Both the position numbers and the translations under genes were made by a program. This document shows positions 55,394-64,000 of a stretch of 64,000 bases of DNA, piece by piece. Location of the stretch: positions 47,219 to 111,218 of the forward strand of contig NZ_JAAIKO010000025.1 in assembly GCF_016107395.1 (NCBI RefSeq), in the 5' to 3' direction. The stretch's first letter is position 1, and each line of letters begins with the position of its first letter. Under the pieces are notes generated by a model, which was given only the letters and a program-made list of their open reading frames with translations, searched no databases and was not told the DNA's origin. Source of the DNA: Streptomyces fildesensis. GTDB taxonomy: Bacteria; Actinomycetota; Actinomycetes; Streptomycetales; Streptomycetaceae.

Positions 55394-57646
55394 GTGGCGA
55401 TGACCACGGCGGCTGCCGGCCGACAGGTGGAGCTGGAGATCGGTGGCATGACCTGCGCCTCCTGCGCGGCACGCATCGAGAAGAAGCTCAACCGGATGGA
55501 CGGCGTCACCGCGACCGTCAACTACGCGACCGAGAAGGCCAAGGTCAGCTTTGACGGCGGCGTCGCCGTGGACGACCTCATCGCCACCGTCGAGGCGACC
55601 GGCTACAGCGCCGTGCTGCCCGCCCCTCCCGCTTCCGCCGGATCCGGTCCCGAGCAGTCCGCGCCCGACGAGCTCACGTCTTTGCGGCAGCGGCTGCTCA
55701 CCGCGGTCGTGCTGGCCGTGCCGGTGATCGCGATGGCGATGGTGCCGGCGCTGCAGTTCGACAACTGGCAGTGGCTCTCGCTCACGCTCACCGCGCCCGT
55801 CGTCGTGTACGCGGCCTGGCCGTTCCACCGGGCCGCCTGGACGAATCTGCGGCACGGTGCCGCGACCATGGACACGCTGATCTCGGTGGGCACGCTCGCC
55901 GCGTTCGGCTGGTCGCTGTGGGCGCTCTTCTTCGGCACGGCCGGCATGACCGGGATGAAGCACCCCTTCGAGTTCACGATCTCCCGCGGTGACGGCAGCG
56001 GCAACATCTACCTGGAGGCCGCCGCCGGGGTGACCGCGTTCATCCTGGCCGGCCGGTACTTCGAGGCCCGCTCCAAGCGGAAGGCCGGAGCGGCGCTCAC
56101 GGCGCTGCTGCAGCTGGGGGCCAAGGACGTCGCCGTACTGCGGGACGGACGCGAAGTGCGCGTCCCCACCGGCGAGCTGACGGTCGGTGATCGGTTCGTC
56201 GTCCGCCCCGGCGAGAAGATCGCCACCGACGGCACCGTCCGCGAGGGCAACTCCGCCGTCGACGCCTCCATGCTGACGGGCGAGTCCGTACCGGTGGAGG
56301 TCGCCCCCGGCGACGGTGTCACCGGCGCCACGGTGAACGCGGGCGGCCGGATCGTGGTCGAAGCCACCCGGGTCGGCGCCGACACCCAACTCGCCCGGAT
56401 GGCACGGCTCGTCGAGGACGCGCAGAACGGCAAGGCCGCCGTGCAGCGGCTGGCCGACCGGATCTCGGCGGTCTTCGTGCCCGTCGTGATCGCGCTCGCC
56501 GTCGCGACCCTCGGCTACTGGCTCGGCGTGGGCGAGGGCGCCTCCGCGGCCTTCACCGCCGCCGTCGCCGTACTGATCATCGCCTGCCCGTGCGCGCTGG
56601 GACTGGCGACGCCCACCGCCCTCATGGTCGGTACCGGACGCGGCGCCCAGCTCGGCATCCTCATCAAGGGCCCGGAGGTCCTGGAGTCCACCCGCGCGGT
56701 GGACACCATCGTCCTCGACAAGACCGGCACGGTGACCACCGGCGTCATGACGCTCACCGAGGTGCACGTCGCCGAGGGCGAGGACGAGAAGACCGTGCTG
56801 CGGCTGGCCGGCGCCCTGGAGCACGCCTCCGAGCACCCCATCGCCCGGGCCGTCGCGACGGCCGCCGAGGAGCGCACGGGCGGCCCGCTGCCGGTGCCCG
56901 AGGACTTCGCCAACGTCCCGGGGCTCGGGGTGCAGGGCGTCGTCGAAGGACACGCGGTGCTGGTCGGCCGCGAGAAGCTGCTGACCGAGTGGACCGCGTT
57001 CCTGCCCGCGGACCTGGTGGCCGCGAAGGCCGCGGCCGAGGCCAAGGGCCGTACGGCGGTGGCCGTCGGCTGGGACGGGGCGGCCCGCGGGATCCTCGTC
57101 GTCGCCGACGCCGTCAAGCCGACGAGCGCGGAGGCCGTGACGCGGCTGCGCGCCCTCGGCCTCACCCCGATGCTGCTGACCGGCGACAACGAGGCGGTGG
57201 CGCGGGCGGTGGCCGAGGAGGTCGGGATCGCCGCCGACGATGTCATCGCCGAGGTCATGCCCGAGGACAAACTGGCCGTCATCAAGCGGCTGCAGGCCGA
57301 AGGCCGTTCCGTCGCGATGGTCGGCGACGGCGTGAACGACGCCGCCGCGCTCGCCCAGGCCGATCTGGGCCTGGCGATGGGCACCGGGACCGACGCCGCC
57401 ATCGAGGCGGGCGATCTGACCCTCGTACGGGGCGACCTGCGGGTCGCGGCCGACGCCATCCGGCTGTCGCGCCGGACCCTCGGCACGATCAAGGTGAATC
57501 TCTTCTGGGCCTTCGGCTACAACGTGGCCGCCCTGCCGCTCGCCGCGGCCGGGCTGCTCAACCCGATGATCGCGGGCGCCGCCATGGCCTTCTCGTCCGT
57601 CTTCGTCGTCGGCAACAGCCTGCGCCTGCGCAGCTTCAAGGCCTGA
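55394..57646 (+). CDS. copA: Cu(I)-translocating P1B-type ATPase CopA
   Basis: A 750-aa P1B-ATPase. N-terminal HMA domain with GMTCASCAAR (about 18-27), then eight TM segments. The ion path carries ACPCALG in TM6; TGES is the actuator, DKTGT the phosphorylated Asp site, SEHPIA the HP motif and MVGDGVNDAAALA the hinge. It pumps Cu(I) out of the cell. GTG 55394 (or ATG 55400) follows GGAGTGGAG. It forms an operon with copZ and the 48-aa peptide, under a CsoR box. The stop codon lies in a 13-bp tandem repeat (about 57636-57671). Confidence 0.95.
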   Translation: MAMTTAAAGRQVELEIGGMTCASCAARIEKKLNRMDGVTATVNYATEKAKVSFDGGVAVDDLIATVEATGYSAVLPAPPASAGSGPEQSAPDELTSLRQRLLTAVVLAVPVIAMAMVPALQFDNWQWLSLTLTAPVVVYAAWPFHRAAWTNLRHGAATMDTLISVGTLAAFGWSLWALFFGTAGMTGMKHPFEFTISRGDGSGNIYLEAAAGVTAFILAGRYFEARSKRKAGAALTALLQLGAKDVAVLRDGREVRVPTGELTVGDRFVVRPGEKIATDGTVREGNSAVDASMLTGESVPVEVAPGDGVTGATVNAGGRIVVEATRVGADTQLARMARLVEDAQNGKAAVQRLADRISAVFVPVVIALAVATLGYWLGVGEGASAAFTAAVAVLIIACPCALGLATPTALMVGTGRGAQLGILIKGPEVLESTRAVDTIVLDKTGTVTTGVMTLTEVHVAEGEDEKTVLRLAGALEHASEHPIARAVATAAEERTGGPLPVPEDFANVPGLGVQGVVEGHAVLVGREKLLTEWTAFLPADLVAAKAAAEAKGRTAVAVGWDGAARGILVVADAVKPTSAEAVTRLRALGLTPMLLTGDNEAVARAVAEEVGIAADDVIAEVMPEDKLAVIKRLQAEGRSVAMVGDGVNDAAALAQADLGLAMGTGTDAAIEAGDLTLVRGDLRVAADAIRLSRRTLGTIKVNLFWAFGYNVAALPLAAAGLLNPMIAGAAMAFSSVFVVGNSLRLRSFKA

Positions 57647-57682
57647 CCTCAAGGCCTGACCTCAAGGCCTGATCCAGCGCGC

Positions 57683-58096
57683 CTACTCGTCCGCGAGGAG
57701 CGCCGCCAGGTCGGCTTCCAGGTCGATGTGGCGGAGCTCGTCGCCGGGCGGGACGGCCGTGTACGAGCGGGTGAGGAAGTCCTGGACGTCCTCGGTGTCG
57801 AGCTGGAGCAGGGCGATGCCCTCCGGCGAGGAGAGTTCGATCATCGTCCGCCGCTTCCCGCAGGGCCAGACGTGCACGTCGCCCTCGCCCGACGGCATCC
57901 GGAGCCCGGCCGCCAGCAGATCGCGGGCGAACGTCCAGGTGACGTCCAGGCCGTCGAGCGTCGCCGATGCCGGGAACGACATCCGCGCGGCCAGCGGGTC
58001 GTCGCACTGGTAGATCAGAGTCGCGGCGATGACGCGGTCCCCGGCCGGGGACGCGCAGAGCCGGGCCCGGAGGGTCTGGTCGATGACGGTCAGCAT
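57683..58096 (-). CDS. SsgA-like sporulation/cell division protein (SALP)
   Basis: A 137-aa SALP family protein, a class unique to morphologically complex actinomycetes. Characteristic stretches are LIYQCDDPLAARMSFP (about 28-43), VTWTFARDLLAAGL (about 52-65) and DVHVWPCG (about 72-79), with an acidic C-terminus. ATG 58096 has GGAGAGGG upstream. SALPs steer septum placement and peptidoglycan remodelling in sporulation; the exact member (SsgA-G) is not determined. It converges on copA. Confidence 0.87.
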   Translation of the reverse strand: MLTVIDQTLRARLCASPAGDRVIAATLIYQCDDPLAARMSFPASATLDGLDVTWTFARDLLAAGLRMPSGEGDVHVWPCGKRRTMIELSSPEGIALLQLDTEDVQDFLTRSYTAVPPGDELRHIDLEADLAALLADE

Positions 58097-58244
58097 GAGG
58101 TGTCCCTCTCCCGCTGGGTAGTGTCCACTCCTCTCCAAGACAGGGAAATCGGGCCGGGGATTACGTGACTTCGGTCCCGATCGCTGTGATGTGCGCCACG
58201 TGCCGCTCGGGGCCGCTGTCAGAGGTGCGTGTGAGCATGGGGAC

Positions 58245-59468
58245 ATGACGGGCGACGGGGCGGTGCGGCGGATCGGCGGGGACGAGCGGCGGGCGCGGCT
58301 GGGGGTGCGGCATCGCCTGGCGCCGGGGCTGCGCGCGAAGTCCGCGGAGCAGGTCACCCGGTCGCTGGTGGCGCTGCACGCGACGGACGCGGCGACGGTC
58401 TATCTCTCCACGGCGGCCCGGCTCACCGAGCCCGGCTTCACGGATGTGGAACGGGCGCTGTACGAGGACGGTTCGCTGGTGCGGCTGCTGGCGATGCGGC
58501 GGACGATGTTCGTCGTCACTCTGGACTCCGCACCGGTGGTGTACGCGGCGGCGTCCCGCGCGATCGCCGTGAAGGAACGGGCCGGGTTGCTCAAGCACCT
58601 CGCGGAGGGCGGCGGCTGGGACGGCGCCTGGCTGTCGGAGGTCGAGGAGGCCGTGGTCGCCGCGCTGGCGGTGCACGGCGAGTCGACCGCCGCGCAGCTG
58701 GGCGGGTACGAACCGCGGCTGCGCGAGCAGGTGGTCATCGCGGCCGGAAAACCGTACGAGACCCGGCAGAACGTGGCGAGCCGCATCATCCGGGTGCTCG
58801 CGGCGGAGGGCAGGATCACCCGGCGCAGACCGGTGGGGTCGTGGACGAGCAGTCAGTTCCGGTGGACGGTGGCCGAGCCGCTCTCCGAACCGCCCGCCGC
58901 CGAGGCGAAGGCCGCGCTGGCCCGTGACTGGCTGGCGGCGTACGGCCCCGGCACCGAGGCCGACCTCAAGTGGTGGACGGGCTGGACGCTGACGGACGTG
59001 CGCAAGGCACTGGCCGCGGTCGGCGCCCAGCAGGTCGCGCTGGACGAGGGCACCGGCTACGTACTCCCCGGCGATGTGGAACCCGCGCCGGCCGCCGCGC
59101 CGTGGGCCGCCCTGCTGCCGGGTCTCGACCCGACGCCGATGGGCTGGCAGCAGCGGGGCTGGTTCCTGCCGGACGAACACCGGCCCGCACTCTTCGACAA
59201 GACCGGGAACGTCGGACCGACGGTGTGGTGGGACGGGCAGGTCGTCGGCGGATGGGCGCAGCGCCCGGACGGGGAGATCGTGTGGCGGCTGCTGCCCGGC
59301 CCCGGAAAGGGGTCGGGAAAGGGCGCGGGGAAGAGCTCGGGCAAGGGGCCCGGCAAGGAGGCGGTGGCGGCGATCGAGGCCGAGGCGGCGCGGCTCGGCG
59401 ACTGGCTGGGGGACGTCCGGGTCACCCCGCGGTTCCGTACGCCGCTGGAGCGGGAACTGTCGGCCTGA
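58245..59468 (+). CDS. winged-helix DNA-binding protein (AlkZ/HTH_42 family)
   Basis: A 407-aa HTH_42 family protein related to AlkZ/YcaQ DNA glycosylases that unhook crosslinks. ARLGVRHRLAP and SLVALHATDAATVYLS (about 45-60) open the fold; the position where AlkZ carries a catalytic QxQ/QxD here reads HATD, so activity is uncertain. A Lys/Gly insert (PGKGSGKGAGKSSGKGPGK, about 364-382) lies near the C-terminus. ATG 58245 is preferred over 58191. Confidence 0.82.
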   Translation: MTGDGAVRRIGGDERRARLGVRHRLAPGLRAKSAEQVTRSLVALHATDAATVYLSTAARLTEPGFTDVERALYEDGSLVRLLAMRRTMFVVTLDSAPVVYAAASRAIAVKERAGLLKHLAEGGGWDGAWLSEVEEAVVAALAVHGESTAAQLGGYEPRLREQVVIAAGKPYETRQNVASRIIRVLAAEGRITRRRPVGSWTSSQFRWTVAEPLSEPPAAEAKAALARDWLAAYGPGTEADLKWWTGWTLTDVRKALAAVGAQQVALDEGTGYVLPGDVEPAPAAAPWAALLPGLDPTPMGWQQRGWFLPDEHRPALFDKTGNVGPTVWWDGQVVGGWAQRPDGEIVWRLLPGPGKGSGKGAGKSSGKGPGKEAVAAIEAEAARLGDWLGDVRVTPRFRTPLERELSA

Positions 59469-59573
59469 GCGGACCGCGGGGGCCATGCGTGGCCCGGTGC
59501 CTTGCTGCCGTCCGGGGCGCGCCGGGAGTCATCAGAAGCCACTTATCGGACACATTCCGAGCACAATCCGAGC

Positions 59574-60263
59574 GTGGACACTTCCTGGCGGTCGCGCCTC
59601 ACGTCGCTCCTGCGCGCCGTACGGTCCTACATCCGGAGCGCCCCCGGCACCTACATCTGGCTGGCCATCCTGTTCGTGACGACCGTCGTCATGCGCCATG
59701 TCTCGCCCTCCCAGCTGGACGAGCTGCTCGGCGAGCGGTCGACGAACCTGCACAACCTGTCGGAGGAACCGGTCAGGGCGCTGATCCGGAGCGCGCTGTG
59801 GATCAGCGGCGGCGGCTGGCTGTTCTACGCGTTCCTCTACACCGTCTTCCACGCCACCGCCGAGCGCTGGCTCGGCACCCTGCGCTGGCTGACCGTCGTC
59901 CTCATCGGCCATGTCGTGGCGACGTACATCAGCGAGGGCGTGCTGCTCTGGGCGATCCACCACGGCCGGGCGCCCCAGACCTCGGTCGACACCCTGGACG
60001 TGGGCGTGAGCTACGGCCTGGCGGTCGTCGAGGCCGTCCTGACGTACTTCCTCGTCCTCCGCTGGCGGTTCTTCTACGGCTTCTGCGTCCTGGGCTTCTA
60101 CGGTCTCGCCCTGGTCCACGGCCGCACGTTCACCGACGTCGGCCACTTCACCGCCGTGCTGCTCGGCTTCGCCTGCTACCCGCTGACACGAGGGCGGCCG
60201 GGTCGCCTGGACCCGGCCGCCGTCTTCTCCCGTGCCGTCCGGCTGATCAGCCGAGACGGATGA
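59574..60263 (+). CDS. rhomboid-like membrane protein
   Basis: A 229-aa protein with six hydrophobic segments. Candidate catalytic Ser in GVSYG (about 144) and His in GHFTAVLLG (about 194) mirror the GxSx and HxxG motifs of rhomboid proteases, though the usual GASG is altered. GTG 59574 gives an N-terminus VDTSWRSRL. Its 3' end overlaps the opposite-strand carboxypeptidase gene by 17 bp. It may be an active protease or an inactive rhomboid. Confidence 0.75.
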   Translation: MDTSWRSRLTSLLRAVRSYIRSAPGTYIWLAILFVTTVVMRHVSPSQLDELLGERSTNLHNLSEEPVRALIRSALWISGGGWLFYAFLYTVFHATAERWLGTLRWLTVVLIGHVVATYISEGVLLWAIHHGRAPQTSVDTLDVGVSYGLAVVEAVLTYFLVLRWRFFYGFCVLGFYGLALVHGRTFTDVGHFTAVLLGFACYPLTRGRPGRLDPAAVFSRAVRLISRDG

Positions 60264-62637
60264 GCTTGTCCCCGAAGGACGGCTCCTTGAGGTCCGACTG
60301 CAGTGCCACCGGCACCTTGGTCTCGCCCGTACCGCTGCCGAGGCTCAGCGTGCCGACCTCGGTCCCGGCCTTCGCCGAGTGCGGAACGCCGGACGTGCCG
60401 GCCGCCAGCTTCAGATCGGACTTCAGGCCCGACCAGCCGATCGCCGTCAGATCCTTGGTGGCGACCACCGGGGTCTTCCCGCCGAGACCGTCGTCCACAT
60501 AGCCGACGACGTCGCCCTTCTTCACCACCACGGCCGAGGCGAGCGCGGCGCGCGCGCCCCTGACCAGCGTGTCGCTGGTGGACAGGGCGTACTTCAGCAT
60601 GTCGTTGGGCGTCGAGCCCTTGCGCTGCTGCAGCACCACACCGAGGATCAGCCGCGGCTTGCCGTCGATGGTCTTCTGCGCCGCCCACATCAGGGCGCCG
60701 GCCGCCGGGGTGCTGGAGCCGGTCTTGATGCCGATGACGCCCGGGGTGTCCGTCAGCAGCCCGTTGTTGTTGTAGATCCTGGACACGCCGGGGATGTCGG
60801 CGTTCTCCATGGCCACCACGGAGCGGAAGACCTCGTTCTTCATGACCGTCCGCGCCAGCATCAGCTGGTCGACCGCCGTGCTCTTCGTCGTCTCCTCGAA
60901 CCCGCTCGCCCCGGTGTACGTGGTGTTCTTCATGCCCAGGTCGGCGGCGGCCTTCTGCATCTTGACGACGAAAGCTTCCTGCGTGCCGGAGTCCCAGCGG
61001 GCCAGCGCGCGGGCGATGTTGTTGCCGGACGGAATCAGCAGCAGCTCCAGCATCTGCCGCTCGGTGAACTCCTGGCCGAGCTTGACCAGCACCCTGGACT
61101 CGTCGACCGACGCCGCCTCGTCCGCGGCGGTCTGGTCGATCTTGATCTTCGGGCCGGTCTCCTTCCCCTTGAGCGGGTGGTCGCGGAGGATCAGGTACGC
61201 GGTCATCACCTTCGTGACGCTCGCGATCGGCACCGGGGTCTGCGCGCCGCGCACACCCATGTTCCCGACGCCTTCGACCTCGACGACCGACTGGCCCATC
61301 ACGGGCCACGGCAGCGACAGCGGACCGCCCTGGAAGGTGTACGAGGACGCCGAGGTCAGCGTCAGCGCCGGGGCCGGCAGCGGACGGAGCGACTGCGCGA
61401 CCGCGACGGCGATCAGCAGCAGCACCACCAGCGGCGTCCAGATCTTGAACCGCCTGACCACCGTCCGCAGCTTCGTCTGGGGCGGCGGCGGAGTGTTCGT
61501 CAGCTCCGCCAGCAGCTTCAGCGGCTGCGCGGGCGCCGGCGGCAACGGCATCTGCCGGGTGCCCTGCGGGCCGGCGTCGGGCTGCGCGTCGGGCTGCGCG
61601 TCGGGAGCCTGGCCGAACGCGGACGGCTTCGGCGCCGGCGCCGGGGCCGAAGGGGTCGATGGGGCAGCGGGGGCGGACGGGGCTGCCGGGACGGCGGCTG
61701 CAGGGGCGGCCGGGCGCACCGGACGCTCCACCTCCGGCCATGCGAGGGCGTACGGCGACGCTGACTGCTCCTGTGAGACCCGCGGGGGCTCCGCGGGGGA
61801 TTCCGTGCGCGGGGCGGCCGGCACGTCCGCCGGGGCGCTCCTGGCGGCTTTCCACTCCGGCCTGCGGTCGGCAGGCTCGGCGGCGGGCGCGTGGACCGGC
61901 TCGGCCACCGGCTCCTGCGCCGGTTCTTCCACCGGTTCTTCCGCCGGCGCCTCCGCGGAAGCATCCCGGGGCTCGTCCTCGGGCTCGGCCGCCGGCTCGT
62001 CCGGGGTCTCGTCCTCGGGCTCGGCCGCCGGCTCGTCCGGGGTCTCGTCCTCGGGCGTGGCAGGCGCTCGGGGTGCGTCGGACGCTTCGGACGCGTCCTC
62101 AGCACCCACCGGCCTTGCGTCCTCGGGCTCGTCGGCCGCCTCGCCGACGGGCTCCTCGACGGACTCGTCAACAGGCTCGTCGGCCGCCGGCTCCGGTTCC
62201 GCAAGCGAATTCTCGGGAGCGTCCACGGCCGGAGAGACGGGCGCATCGGCAGGCGCTGCGTCATCCGTCCCGTCGTGCGCGTCCTCGGGGACCGTAGGTT
62301 CCGCGATGGCGTCGTCCGGACCGGGTACGTCGTCCGGCGTATCCGGACCAGTGCCGGATGCAGACGCGCCCGACTGGCGCGGCAGGCTCCCGCGGCCGCT
62401 GTCCGCGTCCTCGCCACCGGCCCCGCCGGGGGTTCCGGAGGACACCGGGCGATCTTCAGGACGGGGGTCCGTGCCGGAGCCCGGGTCGTCGGACAGGCCG
62501 CCGTGCTCCTCGCGCACGGCTTCAGGCACCACATTCGGCCCACGGAACACCGTCAGCCTCGGATCAAGCGCCTTCTTGTCGGCCGCCACCCCCGACGACT
62601 CCTGCTGCTGCTCCCTGCCGGGGGACTCGCCCGCCAC
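60247..62637 (-). CDS. D-alanyl-D-alanine carboxypeptidase with long disordered N-terminal region
   Basis: A 796-aa membrane protein. Residues about 1-380 are acidic, Ala/Pro/Glu/Asp-rich and presumably cytoplasmic, with repeats of EDETPDEPAAEP. One TM helix follows (WTPLVVLLLIAVAVAQSL, about 404-421), then an extracytoplasmic peptidase S11 domain with SxxK PIASVTKVM, SxN in PSGNN and KTG in GIKTGS, and a C-terminal beta domain. It trims D-Ala from peptidoglycan stem peptides. GTG 62637 has GGAGGAGG at 6 nt; the open frame extends to 62700 without a better site. Confidence 0.9.
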   Translation of the reverse strand: MAGESPGREQQQESSGVAADKKALDPRLTVFRGPNVVPEAVREEHGGLSDDPGSGTDPRPEDRPVSSGTPGGAGGEDADSGRGSLPRQSGASASGTGPDTPDDVPGPDDAIAEPTVPEDAHDGTDDAAPADAPVSPAVDAPENSLAEPEPAADEPVDESVEEPVGEAADEPEDARPVGAEDASEASDAPRAPATPEDETPDEPAAEPEDETPDEPAAEPEDEPRDASAEAPAEEPVEEPAQEPVAEPVHAPAAEPADRRPEWKAARSAPADVPAAPRTESPAEPPRVSQEQSASPYALAWPEVERPVRPAAPAAAVPAAPSAPAAPSTPSAPAPAPKPSAFGQAPDAQPDAQPDAGPQGTRQMPLPPAPAQPLKLLAELTNTPPPPQTKLRTVVRRFKIWTPLVVLLLIAVAVAQSLRPLPAPALTLTSASSYTFQGGPLSLPWPVMGQSVVEVEGVGNMGVRGAQTPVPIASVTKVMTAYLILRDHPLKGKETGPKIKIDQTAADEAASVDESRVLVKLGQEFTERQMLELLLIPSGNNIARALARWDSGTQEAFVVKMQKAAADLGMKNTTYTGASGFEETTKSTAVDQLMLARTVMKNEVFRSVVAMENADIPGVSRIYNNNGLLTDTPGVIGIKTGSSTPAAGALMWAAQKTIDGKPRLILGVVLQQRKGSTPNDMLKYALSTSDTLVRGARAALASAVVVKKGDVVGYVDDGLGGKTPVVATKDLTAIGWSGLKSDLKLAAGTSGVPHSAKAGTEVGTLSLGSGTGETKVPVALQSDLKEPSFGDKLIRLG

Positions 62638-62897
62638 GCAGACCTCCTCCACACATCGCGAGGGGCGGTCCCGTGCACGACGCACGACGCCCCATCTCAC
62701 TCCACCAGTTTCCAGTTCCCGGCCTGGAAGCCCCTAACAGACCCGCCGGAACCATTCGCGGCCCGTCTGCGACACCACCGCTCACCCCCTAGACGAGAAC
62801 GACATACCAGTCGGTTCCATCCCGAACACTCCAGGCGCTCTCGACAGATGAATGTGAGAGGCGTCACCCTGTCATTCATCCACGCGGGGAGGCATGG
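62638..62897. promoter_or_regulatory. divergent promoter region, carboxypeptidase / GPP34
   Basis: No gene. It contains GATGAATG / CATTCATC, an 8-bp inverted repeat (62847-62854 and 62873-62880) near the GPP34 start. It serves as the divergent promoter region; individual boxes are not clear. Confidence 0.4.
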
Positions 62898-63611
62898 ATG
62901 GGCAAGAGCCGCAGAACGATTCCGGAAGAGCTGTTGCTGCTCGCTCTGGACCCGACGACCGGGACCACAGCGCAGCCGCAGTCGCTCGACCTCGGCCTCG
63001 CCGGGGCACAGCTCGTCGAGCTGGCCCTGGCTGGACGGATAGCCCCTGATGGGGATCGTATCGCCGTGGTACACCCACGGCCGACAGGAGATCCGACACT
63101 GGACTCCGCGCTCGAGCTGCTGCGCCGTCGTGGCAGTCCGGTTCGCGCTGTCCACTGGATCGGCGGGCCCCGCCTGGGGCTGCGCCAGACGTATCTCGCG
63201 CATCTGGAGCGGTGCGGCATGGTGCATGCCGTAGCGGGACAGATGTGCGGGGTGCTGCCGACGACTCGCTACCAGGCGAGCGACAGCGAGGTCAGCCGGG
63301 ACATCAGAGCCCGGCTCGACAACGCGATCCGCACCGGCGTCCCGCCGGACCCGCGGACCGCGGCTCTCGCTGCCCTCGCCCACGCGGTGGGCCTCGGCAA
63401 GCACCTGTATCCGGGGAACGAGGGCCGGTCATCGCGATCGCGCCTGCGGGACCTGATCAGATACGACCCGATGGGCGGTCTCGTCGCGCACGCCGTCATG
63501 GACGTGCAGAACGGCGCCGCGGCACAGCCGAAGCGGGCTCCCGTGCAGGGACGGCCCGCAGCGGTGGGGCCGGCCGGGCACAACAGCATGGCCCGGGCCG
63601 GAGCGCGATAG
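62898..63611 (+). CDS. GPP34/GOLPH3-family phosphoprotein-like protein
   Basis: A 237-aa protein of the GPP34 (GOLPH3/Vps74) fold. The start RTIPEELLLLALDPTTG (about 6-22), GLAGAQLVELALAGRI (about 33-48), then PDPRTAALAALAHAVGL (about 149-165) match bacterial members. Eukaryotic relatives bind PI4P at the Golgi; the role in Actinobacteria is unknown, perhaps membrane association in development. ATG 62898 is preceded by a purine-rich GGGGAGGC. Confidence 0.85.
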   Translation: MGKSRRTIPEELLLLALDPTTGTTAQPQSLDLGLAGAQLVELALAGRIAPDGDRIAVVHPRPTGDPTLDSALELLRRRGSPVRAVHWIGGPRLGLRQTYLAHLERCGMVHAVAGQMCGVLPTTRYQASDSEVSRDIRARLDNAIRTGVPPDPRTAALAALAHAVGLGKHLYPGNEGRSSRSRLRDLIRYDPMGGLVAHAVMDVQNGAAAQPKRAPVQGRPAAVGPAGHNSMARAGAR

Positions 63612-64000
63612 CGGCGCCCCGGAGCAGTGCGCGGGGCGAAGTTCGCAGTTCGCGGTACCCGGCAGATGAGCAGCACGCAGACAGCAGGGACGGCAGGCAA
63701 GGGCACGGTGTCCGGCGGCAGGGACCGGACACCGAAGGCCCGCCGTCCTCAGCGACCCTCCCCCGGCCCTCGGGCCCGGGGAAATCCAGGGAACCGCTAC
63801 GACGCGCGGGGTGGGGCACCGGTCAACGCCGGTCCCCCACCCCGCGCGTTGCGTTTGCGCAGTTCGTACGACCAATCGCCAGCGCGGTGATGACCGGTAG
63901 TGGCAGGCTGCTGACCAGCAGTAGACGGCCAGAAGCGAGGCGGCCGTACAAAGAGCAGTACGGAACCGGAGGTGCACTCCCTGTGGTCGCCAATGCCAAT
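63612..64000. other. right-end intergenic region with terminator
   Basis: No convincing gene. A strong hairpin (63802-63849; ACGCGCGGGGTGGGG arm) probably ends the GPP34 transcript. An 87-codon frame at 63627-63890 runs through the hairpin and is basic and low-complexity, so it is not called. Confidence 0.6.

Noticed and set aside
55208..57652. 814-codon minus-strand frame opposite copA
   Set aside because: Antisense shadow of copA; low-complexity His/Gly/Arg/Asp composition.
63627..63890. 87-codon plus-strand frame near the right end
   Set aside because: Runs through the terminator hairpin and is basic low-complexity sequence; no ribosome site.

Overview
The window is chromosomal DNA of a high-GC actinomycete, almost certainly Streptomyces. 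Evidence: very high G+C with strong third-position bias, frequent GTG starts, an SsgA-like (SALP) sporulation protein, the HrdD sigma factor with a sigma-R type promoter, a SepX/GlpR-like divisome protein, and an AICE-type integrated element.

Layout. 0.1-2.8 kb: TetR regulator, alpha/beta hydrolase and LacI-type regulator. 2.9-3.0 kb: tRNA-Ala(CGC). 3.1-8.2 kb: one long minus-strand operon galU - moeA/glp - moaC - mog - GNAT - sepX/glpR, mixing UDP-glucose and molybdenum-cofactor genes with a cell-division membrane protein and its gephyrin-like partner. 8.2-17.7 kb: formate/folate and penicillin-acylase genes, a CPA-type antiporter apparently starting with CTG, an MFS transporter with an elaborate structured leader, an FmdB protein behind a CIRCE-like element, MTA phosphorylase, a SAF protein and MscL. 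17.7-26.8 kb: a two-TM gene broken by an in-frame TGA, a Cds1-like PLP enzyme, a truncated haemoglobin, LtrA, a VIT-type transporter and the fructose operon deoR-fruK-fruA. 27-34.7 kb: hrdD, a questin-oxidase-like protein, a lipoprotein, a TetR/MFS efflux pair, and MarR and Ohr/OhrR pairs.

34.85-45.65 kb is an integrated actinomycete integrative and conjugative element (AICE) of about 10.8 kb in the 3' half of tRNA-Arg(CCT), bounded by exact 46-bp direct repeats. It carries int, xis, a RepSA-like HUH initiator, a large C5-cytosine methyltransferase, small spread/transfer proteins, an FtsK/TraB-like translocase, an SCO3933-like protein, a GntR/UTRA repressor and a NUDIX hydrolase. Three copies of one 16-bp palindrome sit at its regulatory promoters. 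The tRNA's terminator now lies beyond the right end of the element.

45.7-52.9 kb holds three tandem paralogous secreted proteins, each with a signal peptide, a beta-helix domain and three C-terminal beta repeats. All three have a G-rich Shine-Dalgarno stretch placed before an ATC-AAG-AC codon string rather than before a normal start codon. 53-64 kb: PRC-barrel proteins, a CsoR-box-controlled copper operon (copZ, a 48-aa membrane peptide, copA), a SALP, an AlkZ-like winged-helix protein, a rhomboid-like protein, a D-Ala-D-Ala carboxypeptidase with a very long disordered N-terminus, and a GPP34 protein.

All assignments come from reading the sequence and family knowledge; no database searches were run.
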